This document shows, piece after piece, positions 1 through 8,077 of a stretch of DNA of 64,000 bases. This stretch comes from DATKJS01 sp964551995 (lineage in GTDB: Bacteria > Acidobacteriota > Aminicenantia > Aminicenantales > Saccharicenantaceae). Below the pieces are notes generated by a model. It made no database searches. It had not been told where the DNA came from and was given only the letters and a program-made list of their open reading frames with translations. How positions within the stretch are numbered: the stretch's first letter is position 1; each line of letters starts with the position of its first letter. Location of the stretch: contig CAZKFD010000011.1 in NCBI GenBank assembly GCA_964551995.1, positions 310,001 to 374,000 on the forward strand, given 5' to 3'. Position numbers and translations under genes: made by a program.

Positions 1-326
1 TGCCAGGTGCCCAGCGCGAGCTCGCCGCCCTCGACGATAACGCTCACCGAAGGCCCGATGATGCTGGCCTTCACGTGGGCGGGGGAGTTGCCTTCTGAGT
101 GCTCGTAAGGAAGAGAATCGGGGACGGCTCTTCTGAGCGTCATCAGGATATCGGCCTTGACGTCCGGGTCGGCGTTCTCGTTGATCGTTACCCCGGCCGT
201 CGTGTGAGGAACAAAGACGGTGCACACTCCGTCCCTGCGGCCCGACGCGGCCGCGATCTTGGCCACGGCGCGCGTGATGTCGATGATCTCTTCCCGCTTT
301 TGCGTCCGGATTTCGAGACTATCCAT
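1..326 (-). CDS. yjbQ: YjbQ/UPF0047 family protein, truncated by the window edge
   Basis: The reverse strand from the ATG at 326 reads about 108 codons without a stop and runs off the left edge. The protein begins MDSLEIRTQKREEIIDIT and contains VPHTTAGVTINENAD, then LPYEHSEGNSPAHVK, and ends in the window with the stretch GGELALGTW. These are the conserved blocks of the YjbQ (UPF0047) fold; members of the family have weak thiamin-phosphate synthase activity and the conserved His/Asn/Glu residues form a small active site. It is transcribed divergently from the nrd operon. Only the C-terminal 25 or so residues are missing compared with the usual length of about 135. Family assignment is firm; physiological role is not. 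Confidence 0.85.
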   Translation of the reverse strand, partial: MDSLEIRTQKREEIIDITRAVAKIAAASGRRDGVCTVFVPHTTAGVTINENADPDVKADILMTLRRAVPDSLPYEHSEGNSPAHVKASIIGPSVSVIVEGGELALGTW

Positions 327-365
327 AGCCGCCTCAACAACTTATAAAAATCATCGCCAAAGCCC

Positions 366-395
366 TTGACAAGCCCCTTTCTTTGGGTGTAGATT
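366..395 (+). promoter_or_regulatory. Candidate sigma70 promoter of the nrd operon
   Basis: TTGACA at 366-371 is followed after 18 bases by TAGATT at 390-395. It lies directly upstream of the two NrdR-like boxes and about 170 bases before nrdD. The -35 is perfect and the -10 matches four of six consensus bases. Predicted by eye only. Confidence 0.45.
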
Positions 396-407
396 CACCG
401 CAGAAAA

Positions 408-455
408 ATACAACATTTGGTATTTTTCACTGGTTTTCCACACAAGATATGGGAT
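408..455 (+). promoter_or_regulatory. Tandem NrdR-like boxes
   Basis: Two imperfect 16-base palindromes resemble the NrdR box (acaCwAtATaTwGtgt type). Box 1 at 408-423 reads atacaacatttggtat and box 2 at 440-455 reads acacaagatatgggat. By hand they match about 11 and 12 of 16 consensus positions. Their centres are 32 bp apart, about three helical turns, which is the spacing reported for paired NrdR boxes. They sit just downstream of the candidate promoter, where a repressor would block transcription of nrdD. NrdR itself is not in the window. Confidence 0.45.
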
Positions 456-565
456 ACGGAAGGGAACGCCGTTTGGCTTTGATCATGGCTTTGACGCGTC
501 TTGATTTTAGCATGTTCCCCGCGGAAATCACAGGCCGCTGAGCGACGGAAGGAGGGAGGCTTTTC

Positions 566-2638
566 ATGGTCAGCACGATCGCCCGAATCAAGAAGAGAGA
601 CGGCACCATCACGGACTTCAACCAGGACAAGATCACGAACGCCATTTTCAAGGCCATGCAGGGTCAGGGCATCAAGGACCGGGCCATCGCCAAGACCGCC
701 TCCGACATCGTGACCTTCATGATTGAGGAGAAATTCGGCGGCTACACGGTTCCCTCCGTCGAGCAAATCCAGGACATCGTGGAAATGGTCCTGATGAAAC
801 AGGGCTACCACGATGTCGCCAAGGCCTATATTCTCTACCGCGAGAAGCACAAGGGCATTCGGGAAGCCAAGAAGACGGGCATCAACCTCGAGCGGCTGAT
901 CCGCGACTACATCAACAACGCCGACTGGAAAGTCCGGGAGAACTCGAACGAGGGCGTGACCAGCTTCTCGGGCCTGAACGCCCGCGTCTCCGGGGAGGTC
1001 CTTTCCAACTTCGCCCTCAACCAGATCTACACCGAGGAGGTCAAGAGGGCCCACGAAGAGGGCGTGTTCCATATACACGACCTCAGCTATCCGATCGTCG
1101 GCTACTGCGCTGGCTGGTCGCTCGAAAGCCTCATCCGGCGCGGCTTCGGCCACGTGCCCAACCAAGTCCATTCGAACCCCGCCAAACACCTCGATACCCT
1201 CACCCTCCACATGGTCAATTTCATCGGCACAATGCAGGCCGAGTTCGCGGGCGCCCAGGCCTTCTCGAGCGTCGACACGTTCCTCGCCCCGTTCGTCCGC
1301 CACGACCGCCTGACCTACGAGGACGTCAAGCAGGACATCCAGAAGGTCATCTTCGGCCTCAACGTCCCCTGCCGCTGGGGCTGGCAGACGCCGTTCTCCA
1401 ACCTGACCTTCGACTGGACGATCCCGGACGACATGAAGAACAAGAAGGTCCTCATCGGCGGGGAGGAGCTCGGCTCCTGCTACGGAGATTACCAGAAGGA
1501 GGTCGACTGGATCAACCAGGCTTTCCTGGAGATCATGATCGAGGGCGACATGAAGGGGCGGGTCTTCACTTTCCCCATCCCGACCTACAACCTGAGCCGG
1601 GATTTCGACTGGGATTCGCCCAAGGCGAAGCTCCTCTTTGAAGCTACGGCCAAGTACGGCATCCCCTACTTTCAGAACTATATCGGCACGAACATGAACC
1701 CGGGCGACATCCGGGCCATGTGTTGTCGGCTGAATCTCGACCAGCGCGAGCTCATGCGCCGGCCCGGCAACATCTGGGGGCCGGGCGATTCGACGGGGTC
1801 GATCGGCGTTGTGACCATCAACCTGAACCGGCAGGGCTTCGAGGCGACGTCGAAGGAGGACTTCTTTGCCCGGCTCAGGGATGTCATGGTCCTGGCCAAG
1901 GACAGCCTGGAGGCCAAGCGAGAGATCGTCAACAACATCCTGGAGCGGGGCATGATGCCCTACACCAAGGTTTACCTGGGGCACTTCGACAACCACTTCT
2001 CGACGATCGGCGTTTGCGGCATGCACGAGGCCTGCACGAACTTCCTCAAGAAGGGGATCGGGACGCCCGAAGGGCGCGAATTCGCCCTCGAAACGCTCAT
2101 GTTCATGCGGACCGTGCTTCGCCAGTTCCAAGAGGAGACAGGGCACCTCTACAATCTCGAGGCGACGCCGGCCGAATCGACCTCTTACCGCCTAGCCCGG
2201 CTCGACAAGCAGAAATACCCCCGCATTTACGCTTCGGGGACGGAGAAACATCCCTACCTGACGAACTCCACCCAGCTCAACGTCGACTCGACCCGGGACA
2301 TCTTCGAGGCCATCCAGCACCAGGCCGATATCCAAACGCTCTATACCGGCGGGACGATCTTCCACGCCTTCCTGCCCGAGTCCATCGACGTCGAGACCTG
2401 CCAGAAGCTCGTCCAACGGATCGCCCAGACCAAACTTCCCTACTTCTCGATCACCCCGACTTTCAGCGTCTGCATGAACCACGGCTACATCCGGGGGGAG
2501 CACGCGAAATGTCCTCAATGCGGCACGGAGACCGAGGTCTACAGCCGGATCGTCGGCTATCTCAGGCCGGTCCGGACCTGGAACGACGGGAAGCAGCAGG
2601 AGTTCAGCGACCGGACGCCGTACACGAAGATCGCCTGA
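566..2638 (+). CDS. nrdD: Anaerobic (class III) ribonucleoside-triphosphate reductase
   Basis: The 690-residue protein reduces ribonucleoside triphosphates to deoxynucleotides without oxygen, using a glycyl radical. Residues about 3-95 form an ATP-cone (allosteric) domain starting IARIKKRDGTITDFNQ. The C-terminal metal site is CMNHGY (C636) with CPQC (C649, C652), followed by RIVGYLRP, in which Gly664 is the expected radical residue. Length is near the usual 600-730. The start at 566 has an AGGAGG ribosome-binding site at about 550-555. It is the first gene of an operon with a glutaredoxin-like protein and the activase NrdG, which is the expected partner set. Assignment is certain from motifs and context; the presence of this class implies at least periods of anoxic growth. 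Confidence 0.97.
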   Translation: MVSTIARIKKRDGTITDFNQDKITNAIFKAMQGQGIKDRAIAKTASDIVTFMIEEKFGGYTVPSVEQIQDIVEMVLMKQGYHDVAKAYILYREKHKGIREAKKTGINLERLIRDYINNADWKVRENSNEGVTSFSGLNARVSGEVLSNFALNQIYTEEVKRAHEEGVFHIHDLSYPIVGYCAGWSLESLIRRGFGHVPNQVHSNPAKHLDTLTLHMVNFIGTMQAEFAGAQAFSSVDTFLAPFVRHDRLTYEDVKQDIQKVIFGLNVPCRWGWQTPFSNLTFDWTIPDDMKNKKVLIGGEELGSCYGDYQKEVDWINQAFLEIMIEGDMKGRVFTFPIPTYNLSRDFDWDSPKAKLLFEATAKYGIPYFQNYIGTNMNPGDIRAMCCRLNLDQRELMRRPGNIWGPGDSTGSIGVVTINLNRQGFEATSKEDFFARLRDVMVLAKDSLEAKREIVNNILERGMMPYTKVYLGHFDNHFSTIGVCGMHEACTNFLKKGIGTPEGREFALETLMFMRTVLRQFQEETGHLYNLEATPAESTSYRLARLDKQKYPRIYASGTEKHPYLTNSTQLNVDSTRDIFEAIQHQADIQTLYTGGTIFHAFLPESIDVETCQKLVQRIAQTKLPYFSITPTFSVCMNHGYIRGEHAKCPQCGTETEVYSRIVGYLRPVRTWNDGKQQEFSDRTPYTKIA

Positions 2639-2645
2639 GCGGCCG

Positions 2646-2912
2646 ATGGATTATTATCTGTTCACTTACCCGAACTGTCTGAAGTGCGAGGACCTGAAGA
2701 GGACGCTCGGCGACAGGGGCTTTGCTTACACCGAGTACAGCCTCATCCAGCCGCCTGGGAAGGCCAAGATCCGCGAGTTCATCCGGCACGTCCGGCGCGA
2801 CGACAAGGGGGCGATCGTCCTGCCCACGCTCATCCTCAATGATCAGGGCCTCGTCCGGGCCGTTATCAACTCCTCCGAGGAGCTGGACCAGTGGTTGAAA
2901 TCAAAGGCCTAG
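2646..2912 (+). CDS. Glutaredoxin-like thiol protein
   Basis: A small 88-residue protein with the thioredoxin-fold start MDYYLFTYPNCLKCEDLKR. The redox pair is C11-L-K-C14, followed later by the cis-proline segment VLPTLIL. It lies seven bases after nrdD and overlaps the start of nrdG by 22 bases, so the three genes are almost certainly cotranscribed. Class III reductases use formate or a thioredoxin/glutaredoxin-type donor depending on subtype. The position suggests that this protein reduces NrdD, or a disulfide formed on it, but that is inferred from context only. Similar small proteins between nrdD and nrdG are often annotated as glutaredoxin or NrdH-like. Confidence 0.85.
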   Translation: MDYYLFTYPNCLKCEDLKRTLGDRGFAYTEYSLIQPPGKAKIREFIRHVRRDDKGAIVLPTLILNDQGLVRAVINSSEELDQWLKSKA

Positions 2913-3592
2913 AGAAGTTCTCGAGCCGCGACTTCCCCGGCCACATCTCCTCGACGGTCTTTCTCGGCGGCTGTACGTTCCGCTGCCCGTATTGTCATAA
3001 CGCCGACCTCGTGCTCAGGCCGGAGGCGATCCAGACGATCCCCGTCGAGATCTTCCTTTCCTACCTCGACGGCCGCCGGGGCTGGCTCGAGGGCGTCTGC
3101 ATCACGGGCGGGGAGCCCCTGCTCCACGAGGACGTCGAGGACCTGGTGAGGGTCGTCCGGGACCGCGGCCTGCTCGTCAAGCTGGACACGAACGGCTCCT
3201 TTCCCGAACGGCTGGAGAAACTCCTCCGGGAGGGGCTTTTCGACTGGGTGGCCATGGACATCAAGGCACCGCTCGAGCGGTACCGCGAGGTGACCCGGTC
3301 GAACGTCGAGGTCGAAGCGATCGTCCGTAGTGCGGACCTGGTCCGCGGCTCGGGAGTCCGGTCAACGTTCCGCACGACCGTCATTCCGGGCTTGATCGAG
3401 AAGGAGGACATCGTTAAGATCGGGGAGTGGCTCTCGGGGGCGGAGAGCTATCTCATCCAGCAGTTCGTGCCGCACACGACCATCGACCCAGCCTACCTCG
3501 AGAAAAAGCCCTATGGCCGGGAGGAACTGGAGGAGTTGGTCGAGGCGGCCCGACCCTATTTCAAAGACGCCCGTCTCGAGGGCCCCGCTTAG
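2891..3592 (+). CDS. nrdG: Anaerobic ribonucleotide reductase-activating radical SAM protein
   Basis: The 233-residue radical SAM enzyme is expected to generate the glycyl radical on NrdD. The cluster-binding motif is CTFRCPYC (C28, C32, C35), a CX3CX2C, preceded by GG and followed by HNADL. The SAM-binding GGE motif appears as ITGGEPLL. The GTG start at 2891 lies inside the end of the glutaredoxin gene (22-base overlap), suggesting translational coupling. Length is somewhat longer than E. coli NrdG (154) and typical of the clade often named anaerobic NrdG/PflA-like activase. Placement directly after nrdD makes the substrate assignment strong. Confidence 0.93.
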   Translation: MVEIKGLEKFSSRDFPGHISSTVFLGGCTFRCPYCHNADLVLRPEAIQTIPVEIFLSYLDGRRGWLEGVCITGGEPLLHEDVEDLVRVVRDRGLLVKLDTNGSFPERLEKLLREGLFDWVAMDIKAPLERYREVTRSNVEVEAIVRSADLVRGSGVRSTFRTTVIPGLIEKEDIVKIGEWLSGAESYLIQQFVPHTTIDPAYLEKKPYGREELEELVEAARPYFKDARLEGPA

Positions 3593-3606
3593 ACTGAAAG
3601 GACTGC

Positions 3607-3636
3607 TTGTGCAGGAGACGGTCCCTCTTTCATAAT
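3607..3636 (+). promoter_or_regulatory. Candidate promoter of dut
   Basis: TTGTGC at 3607-3612, an 18-base spacer and CATAAT at 3631-3636 precede the dut start by about 45 bases. This is a visual match only. Confidence 0.35.
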
Positions 3637-3682
3637 ACGGAAAGGGCACAGCCCCTCTTCATTGGGAAAGAAGGCGGCGACC

Positions 3683-4105
3683 ATGGAACTCAGAGTCAAA
3701 CGCGTCCACCCCGAGGCGAAACTCCCGGCCTACGGTCATGCCGGCGACGCCGGCCTGGACCTTTTCTCCGTCGTCGATCGCGAACTCGCCCCTGGCGAAG
3801 CCTACGCCGTTCCGACGGGCATCCAGGTGGCCATCCCCGCCGGCTTCGTCGGCCTCATCTGGGACAAGAGCGGGATCTCCTTGAAGAGGATTCATCGCCT
3901 CGCGGGAGTCGTGGACGCCGGCTACCGGGGCGAAGTCCAGGTGGTTATGATCAACCTGGGGCGAAAGCCCTTCGATATCAAGAAGGGCATGAAGATCGCC
4001 CAGATGCTCATCCAACCCGTGACGGCGGTCTGCATCGTCGAATCGGACGAGCTCGACGACACTCCGCGCGGGGAAGGCGGCTTCGGCTCGACCGGGCTGT
4101 ATTGA
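3683..4105 (+). CDS. dut: Deoxyuridine 5'-triphosphate nucleotidohydrolase (dUTPase)
   Basis: This trimeric-type dUTPase hydrolyses dUTP to dUMP and pyrophosphate, keeping uracil out of DNA and feeding dTMP synthesis. All five motifs are visible: AGDAGLDLFS, WDKSGIS, AGVVDAGYRGEVQV, GMKIAQMLI and GEGGFGSTG near the C-terminus. I chose ATG 3683 (140 residues) over an upstream TTG at 3662, because AAGGCG precedes it at a suitable distance and family members start at MELRVKRV-like sequence. It follows the nrd genes, in keeping with a nucleotide-metabolism neighbourhood, but has its own likely promoter. Confidence 0.95.
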   Translation: MELRVKRVHPEAKLPAYGHAGDAGLDLFSVVDRELAPGEAYAVPTGIQVAIPAGFVGLIWDKSGISLKRIHRLAGVVDAGYRGEVQVVMINLGRKPFDIKKGMKIAQMLIQPVTAVCIVESDELDDTPRGEGGFGSTGLY

Positions 4106-4211
4106 TGAGTCAATCCTCCGACCCTGGCGGCGACAAAATATACAGATGTACGGGGGGCAGGGTTTTGCCCGGAATTCCCTCCGAGACGTCTTTTCCATGC
4201 TCGGGAGACGG

Positions 4212-5279
4212 ATGATGACGGAGAACCGAACCAGAGGGAAGGGCGACGGCGGCCGGGCCGCGCTCTGGCTCGGCCTGGCCCTCCTGACGGTCTCTTCCGC
4301 TGCGGCCCAGCCAAAGCCGGAGTATAAGAAGGCCCCGGGCCCCCACGAAGTCCGGACCGTGCTCTATGACTGGCAGGACGCGCGGCGCGACCGCGCCGTG
4401 CCGGTTAAGATCTACTATCCGGCCGACCTCGACAAGCCGGCTCCGCTCGTCGTTTTCTCGCACGGCCTGGGCGGGTCGCGGGAGGGCTATGAATACTTGG
4501 GCCGGCATTGGGCCTCCTATGGCTACATCAGTCTCCACATCCAGCACCTCGGGAGCGATGACGCCGTCTGGCGCGACCAAGATCAGCCCATGCAGGCCAT
4601 GCGTCAGGCCGCCATCCGGCCGGAGAACGCCGTGAACCGGGTTCGCGATGTGAGTTTCGTCCTGGACGAAATGGCCGATCTGACGCGGGAGCCGGGCCCG
4701 TTCCGGGGCTGCGTCAATCTGGAAACGATCGGGCTCGCCGGCCATTCGTCCGGGGCCAACACGACCTTGGTGGCCGTCGGACAGATCTTCATTCTGCCCG
4801 GCGGCGGGGCGATCGGCTTTTCCGATCCCCGGATCAAGGCCGCTATTCCGATGAGCGCTCCGGTTCCCTGGTCCAAAGGCGACCTGGACAGGACCTTCGG
4901 CGGCATCACCGTCCCGTGTTTGCACATGACGGGCACTCTCGACGACAGCCCCATCGGCGAGACCGAAGCGGCCGAGCGCAGGCTGCCCTTCGATCACATC
5001 ACCGCGCCCGAGCAGTACCTGGTGATTTTCACCGGCGGCGACCACACGGTCTTTTCTGGCCGGCCGCGGAACGGCATCCTGGGGGCAGGGGAGAAGGACG
5101 CTTTCTTCCAGGACCTTATCCGCCAGGCCACAACCGCCTTCTGGGACGCTTATCTCCGAGGGGACAGCCGGGCCAGAAGCTGGCTCTCGAGTGGCGGACT
5201 GGCGGCCTTGCTCGGGCCCGCGGGCACGCTTGAGACGAAGAAAACGGCCGTCATCGAGCCCTCGCGCCCGGAGCGCTGA
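4212..5279 (+). CDS. Secreted alpha/beta hydrolase (dienelactone hydrolase-like)
   Basis: The product, about 355 residues, starts with a signal peptide (charged RTRGKGDGGR, then a hydrophobic run ending in AAA-Q), so it is probably periplasmic or exported. The alpha/beta-hydrolase core shows the oxyanion-hole segment FSHGLGGSREGYE and the nucleophile elbow GHSSGANT with its catalytic serine. A later GGDHTVFSG supplies the likely catalytic histidine. The pattern fits the predicted dienelactone hydrolase/PAF-acetylhydrolase-like group, but the substrate cannot be told. Two ATG codons (4212, 4215) follow a GGGAG; longer upstream starts lack a ribosome-binding site and would mask the signal peptide. 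Confidence 0.85.
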   Translation: MMTENRTRGKGDGGRAALWLGLALLTVSSAAAQPKPEYKKAPGPHEVRTVLYDWQDARRDRAVPVKIYYPADLDKPAPLVVFSHGLGGSREGYEYLGRHWASYGYISLHIQHLGSDDAVWRDQDQPMQAMRQAAIRPENAVNRVRDVSFVLDEMADLTREPGPFRGCVNLETIGLAGHSSGANTTLVAVGQIFILPGGGAIGFSDPRIKAAIPMSAPVPWSKGDLDRTFGGITVPCLHMTGTLDDSPIGETEAAERRLPFDHITAPEQYLVIFTGGDHTVFSGRPRNGILGAGEKDAFFQDLIRQATTAFWDAYLRGDSRARSWLSSGGLAALLGPAGTLETKKTAVIEPSRPER

Positions 5280-5391
5280 ATCGGCCCGCCGACTTGCTGA
5301 TCGGCTCCCGCGCCGTTGCCAATAATTCGCTTCCCCCAACCCCGTCATCACGGCGCGGCCCGCCCCGCCGCAGAGACGCGGGGATAGGGGC

Positions 5392-5421
5392 TTGACTAAT
5401 GATACTAAATAAGTATCATTA
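5392..5421 (+). promoter_or_regulatory. Promoter and perfect palindromic operator for the Rrf2-hemerythrin operon
   Basis: A perfect inverted repeat with 10-bp arms, taatgatact (5397-5406) and agtatcatta (5412-5421), has a 5-base centre. It overlaps TTGACT (5392-5397) and TATCAT (5414-5419), a -35/-10 pair 16 bases apart. The site begins 19 bases before the regulator's ATG, so autoregulation by the Rrf2 protein is the simple reading. Arm size and AT-rich form resemble NsrR/IscR-type operators. Confidence 0.7.
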
Positions 5422-5439
5422 TAGCAGGAAGGAGCGTCG

Positions 5440-5946
5440 ATGAAGCTCATCAACCGCGACTCCGATCACGCCCTCAAGGCGCTGCTCACCATCGCCGGGC
5501 GGCGAGCCGGTGAAACCGCGGCCGTTTCGGAACTGACGGGGACGCTCGGCATACCGCGCCCCTACCTCCGGAAGATTATGCAGACCCTGGCCCGGAACGG
5601 GATTGTCGTTTCCCGAAAAGGCAAGGGCGGGGGTTTCACCCTCGCCCGGCGGCCTGAGGCAATCGGTCTCGTCGACATCCTCCGGATCTTCCAAGGCGAG
5701 ATCGCCTTTCGAGACTGCCTGTTCAGGGAGAAGATATGCCGGGATATCCAGTCCTGCCCTCTGCGCAGGACCCTGAGCCGGCTCGAGGGCCGTTTCGTCG
5801 AAGAGCTCGAGAGCGTGTCCGTCGCCTCGCTCCTCAGCGGCGGGACGGCGGCCAGGAGCCTCGGAGGGGCGCGCGGCGGCGGGAAGGGATGTCCATCCCA
5901 TACACGGCCGGCGGCCTCCCGCCGGAATCCAAGGAGAAAACCATGA
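5440..5946 (+). CDS. Rrf2-family Fe-S transcriptional regulator (NsrR-like)
   Basis: The 168-residue protein has an N-terminal winged helix (MKLINRDSDHALKALL, then PRPYLRKIMQTLARNGIV and GKGGGFTLAR). Three cysteines are present at C93, C100 and C106 (CX6CX5C), the spacing used by NsrR/IscR-type regulators to bind an Fe-S cluster. NsrR members sense nitric oxide. The gene overlaps the downstream hemerythrin start by ATGA, which supports a nitrosative- or oxidative-stress role. Residues after about 130 are low complexity (SGGTAARSLGGARGGG). The perfect palindrome upstream is its probable binding site. The NO-sensing function is inferred, not shown. Confidence 0.9.
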   Translation: MKLINRDSDHALKALLTIAGRRAGETAAVSELTGTLGIPRPYLRKIMQTLARNGIVVSRKGKGGGFTLARRPEAIGLVDILRIFQGEIAFRDCLFREKICRDIQSCPLRRTLSRLEGRFVEELESVSVASLLSGGTAARSLGGARGGGKGCPSHTRPAASRRNPRRKP

Positions 5947-6497
5947 AACCCACGCAGGAACTCAGCGCCGAACATCAGGCTATCCTCCTGATGATCCGGA
6001 TTCTGGAGAAAATGAGCGACAGGCTCGAAGCGGGGGAGACGGTCGAGCCGGGCCACCTCGAGAGAGCCGTGGACTTCATCCGGGTCTTTGCCGACAAATG
6101 CCATCACGGGAAGGAAGAAGACCTGCTCTTTCCGGCGATGGAGAAGGCCGGCATCCCCAGACGCGCCGGCCCCCTGGGCGTGATGCTCAGCGAGCACGTC
6201 ATGGGGCGGGGCTTCGTTCAGTCGATGGCCGAGGCCTTGGCGGGGATTAGGCAGGGCGACCGCCGCGTCGGGGCCCGGTTCGCCGAGAACGCCCGGAACT
6301 ACGGCGCGCTTCTCACCCAGCACATCTTCAAGGAGGACAACATCCTCTATCCCATGGCCGACGAGCGGCTGTCCGCCGCCCAGCAGGACGAGCTGGCCAC
6401 CTGCTTCGCCGAGGTCGAGGAGAAGCTCGTCGGACACGGGAAGCACGAAGAATACCACCGTCTCCTCAAGGAGCTCGAAGCCGCCTATCTCTCCTGA
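5943..6497 (+). CDS. Hemerythrin-domain (HHE) protein
   Basis: The 184-residue four-helix protein has the di-iron ligand pattern of the hemerythrin/HHE family: SAEHQAIL, CHHGKEEDLLFP, SEHVMGRG and QHIFKEDNILYP. Members bind O2 or NO, or help repair Fe-S clusters (the YtfE/RIC and DUF438-type proteins). The ATG at 5943 is preceded by AAGGAG and overlaps the Rrf2 stop codon (ATGA), so the two proteins are translationally coupled. The pairing with an NsrR-like repressor makes protection against nitric oxide or oxygen the best guess; cytoplasmic, with no signal peptide. Confidence 0.9.
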   Translation: MKPTQELSAEHQAILLMIRILEKMSDRLEAGETVEPGHLERAVDFIRVFADKCHHGKEEDLLFPAMEKAGIPRRAGPLGVMLSEHVMGRGFVQSMAEALAGIRQGDRRVGARFAENARNYGALLTQHIFKEDNILYPMADERLSAAQQDELATCFAEVEEKLVGHGKHEEYHRLLKELEAAYLS

Positions 6498-6574
6498 GAC
6501 GGGTGCGGGCGGGCTGCGCGCGCCGGGTTTTCCAAGCGGACCGTCTTCTGGTATGATGGGACGTTCGAAAGACC

Positions 6575-8077
6575 ATGGCGCGATCAGGTTCCGGCAGCCG
6601 AAGGCCGTCCCGTGAAGAAGAACCCTCTTCTTACGACGTCATCGTGATCGGCGGCGGCGTTGTCGGTTGCGCCGTCCTGCACGAGCTCTCGCGCTACGCT
6701 CTGAGAATCCTGCTCCTCGAAAAGGAGGCCGACCTCGCCGAGGGGATCACCAAGGCCAACAGCGGCGTCATCCACGCCGGCTTCAACGTCCCGCCCGGCT
6801 CGCTCAAGGCCAAGACAAACGTCGCGGGACTCGGGAAGATCTACAAACTCGCCGCGGCGCTTCGTGTCCCTCACCGCAAAACGGGTAAGCTCATCATCGC
6901 GCTGACGGACGAAGAGCGGCCCCGTCTCGAGGAGCTCAAGGCCCAGGGGAACCTGAGCGGAACGCCGGACCTGGAGGTCGTCGGCGCGAGTGCGATCCGG
7001 AAGCTCGAGCCTCTGGCGCGCGGACGCTGGGCCCTCTATTCGCCGCACACCGGCATCATCTCGCCTTACGAATTCACGGTCGCTCTCGCGGAATGCGCCC
7101 TGCGGAACGGCGCCCGGCTGCTCCTCGAGGCGCCGGTCGAGATGGTCTCGTTCCGCGGTTCGAACTTTCATCTCGGGACTCCGAAAGGGTCCTTTTCTGC
7201 CCCGTGCGTCGTTAACAGCGCCGGACTCTTCGCCGACGAGGTCGCCCGCCTGGCCGGCATCACGGACTACAGGATCTTCCCTTACCGGGGCGAATACCTC
7301 GTCACGGACAAGGACCCCGGCTTCCGGCTCCGACTTCCGCTCTATCCCGTTCCGCCGAAGGACGACCCGGGGCTGGGCATCCATATTACGCCCACGATGG
7401 AGGGCAACGTCCTCCTCGGGCCGAGCGCCGAGCGCGTGTCCGACAGGCGGGATACGGCGTCGACGCGGCCGGTCATGGAGCAGCTCAAGGACGAAGCCGC
7501 CCGTCTCATGCCCGAGCTGCGGCGGGCGCCGCTCATCCACAGCTACGCAGGCATCCGGCCCAAGATCGTCGGCCCCGGGGGCGCGGAGAAATTCGGCGAC
7601 TTCATCGTCGAGGAGAGCGCGGTGCGGCCGGGCTGGATCAACCTCGTCGGGATCGAGTCGCCCGGGCTGACGTCGTCGCCCGCCATCGCGGAGATGGTGG
7701 TCGGCATGATCGGGGCGAGAAGAGACCTCCGCGAAAAACTCGAGTTCATTCCGGAGCTTCCTCGGTCTCCCCGTTTCGCCTTTCTGGAGGACCGGGAGAG
7801 GGCCGAGCGGGTCCGGAAAGACGCCGACTGGGGCGAGATGGTTTGCCGATGCGAGCACGTGACGCGCGCCGAGGTCGTGGCCGCCCTGGGCAACCCGTTC
7901 GGCGCGCGGACGATGGACGCCGTCAAGCGCCGGACCCGCTGCGGCATGGGCCGGTGCCAGGGCGGCTTCTGCACGCCGAGGATCGTCGAGATCATGCAGG
8001 AAGAAGGCCTCCCCCTCGAGAAGATCACGAAGCGCGGCGGAGGATCGCGTCTTTTTTACGGAAGGATCAAGAAATAG
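6575..8077 (+). CDS. GlpA-like FAD-dependent oxidoreductase with C-terminal [2Fe-2S] domain
   Basis: The 500-residue flavoprotein carries a dinucleotide-binding motif near residues 21-35 (VIGGGVVGCAVLHEL) and a DAO-type FAD domain. A C-terminal BFD-like domain has cysteines in MVCRCEHVT and RTRCGMGRCQGGFC. This domain order is that of the GlpA-type anaerobic glycerol-3-phosphate dehydrogenase subunit. It is followed one base later by a second FAD oxidoreductase and then a DUF1667 protein, the three-gene set found in many anaerobes. No glycerol kinase or facilitator lies nearby, so glycerol-3-phosphate as substrate is likely but unproven; the related LhgO group is an alternative. A TATGAT -10-like element lies at 6552-6557. 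Confidence 0.88.
   Translation: MARSGSGSRRPSREEEPSSYDVIVIGGGVVGCAVLHELSRYALRILLLEKEADLAEGITKANSGVIHAGFNVPPGSLKAKTNVAGLGKIYKLAAALRVPHRKTGKLIIALTDEERPRLEELKAQGNLSGTPDLEVVGASAIRKLEPLARGRWALYSPHTGIISPYEFTVALAECALRNGARLLLEAPVEMVSFRGSNFHLGTPKGSFSAPCVVNSAGLFADEVARLAGITDYRIFPYRGEYLVTDKDPGFRLRLPLYPVPPKDDPGLGIHITPTMEGNVLLGPSAERVSDRRDTASTRPVMEQLKDEAARLMPELRRAPLIHSYAGIRPKIVGPGGAEKFGDFIVEESAVRPGWINLVGIESPGLTSSPAIAEMVVGMIGARRDLREKLEFIPELPRSPRFAFLEDRERAERVRKDADWGEMVCRCEHVTRAEVVAALGNPFGARTMDAVKRRTRCGMGRCQGGFCTPRIVEIMQEEGLPLEKITKRGGGSRLFYGRIKK

Noticed and set aside
395..2146. 583-codon open frame on the reverse strand
   Set aside because: It lies antisense to nrdD, whose motifs are certain. High GC content keeps such frames open; the protein shows no family pattern.
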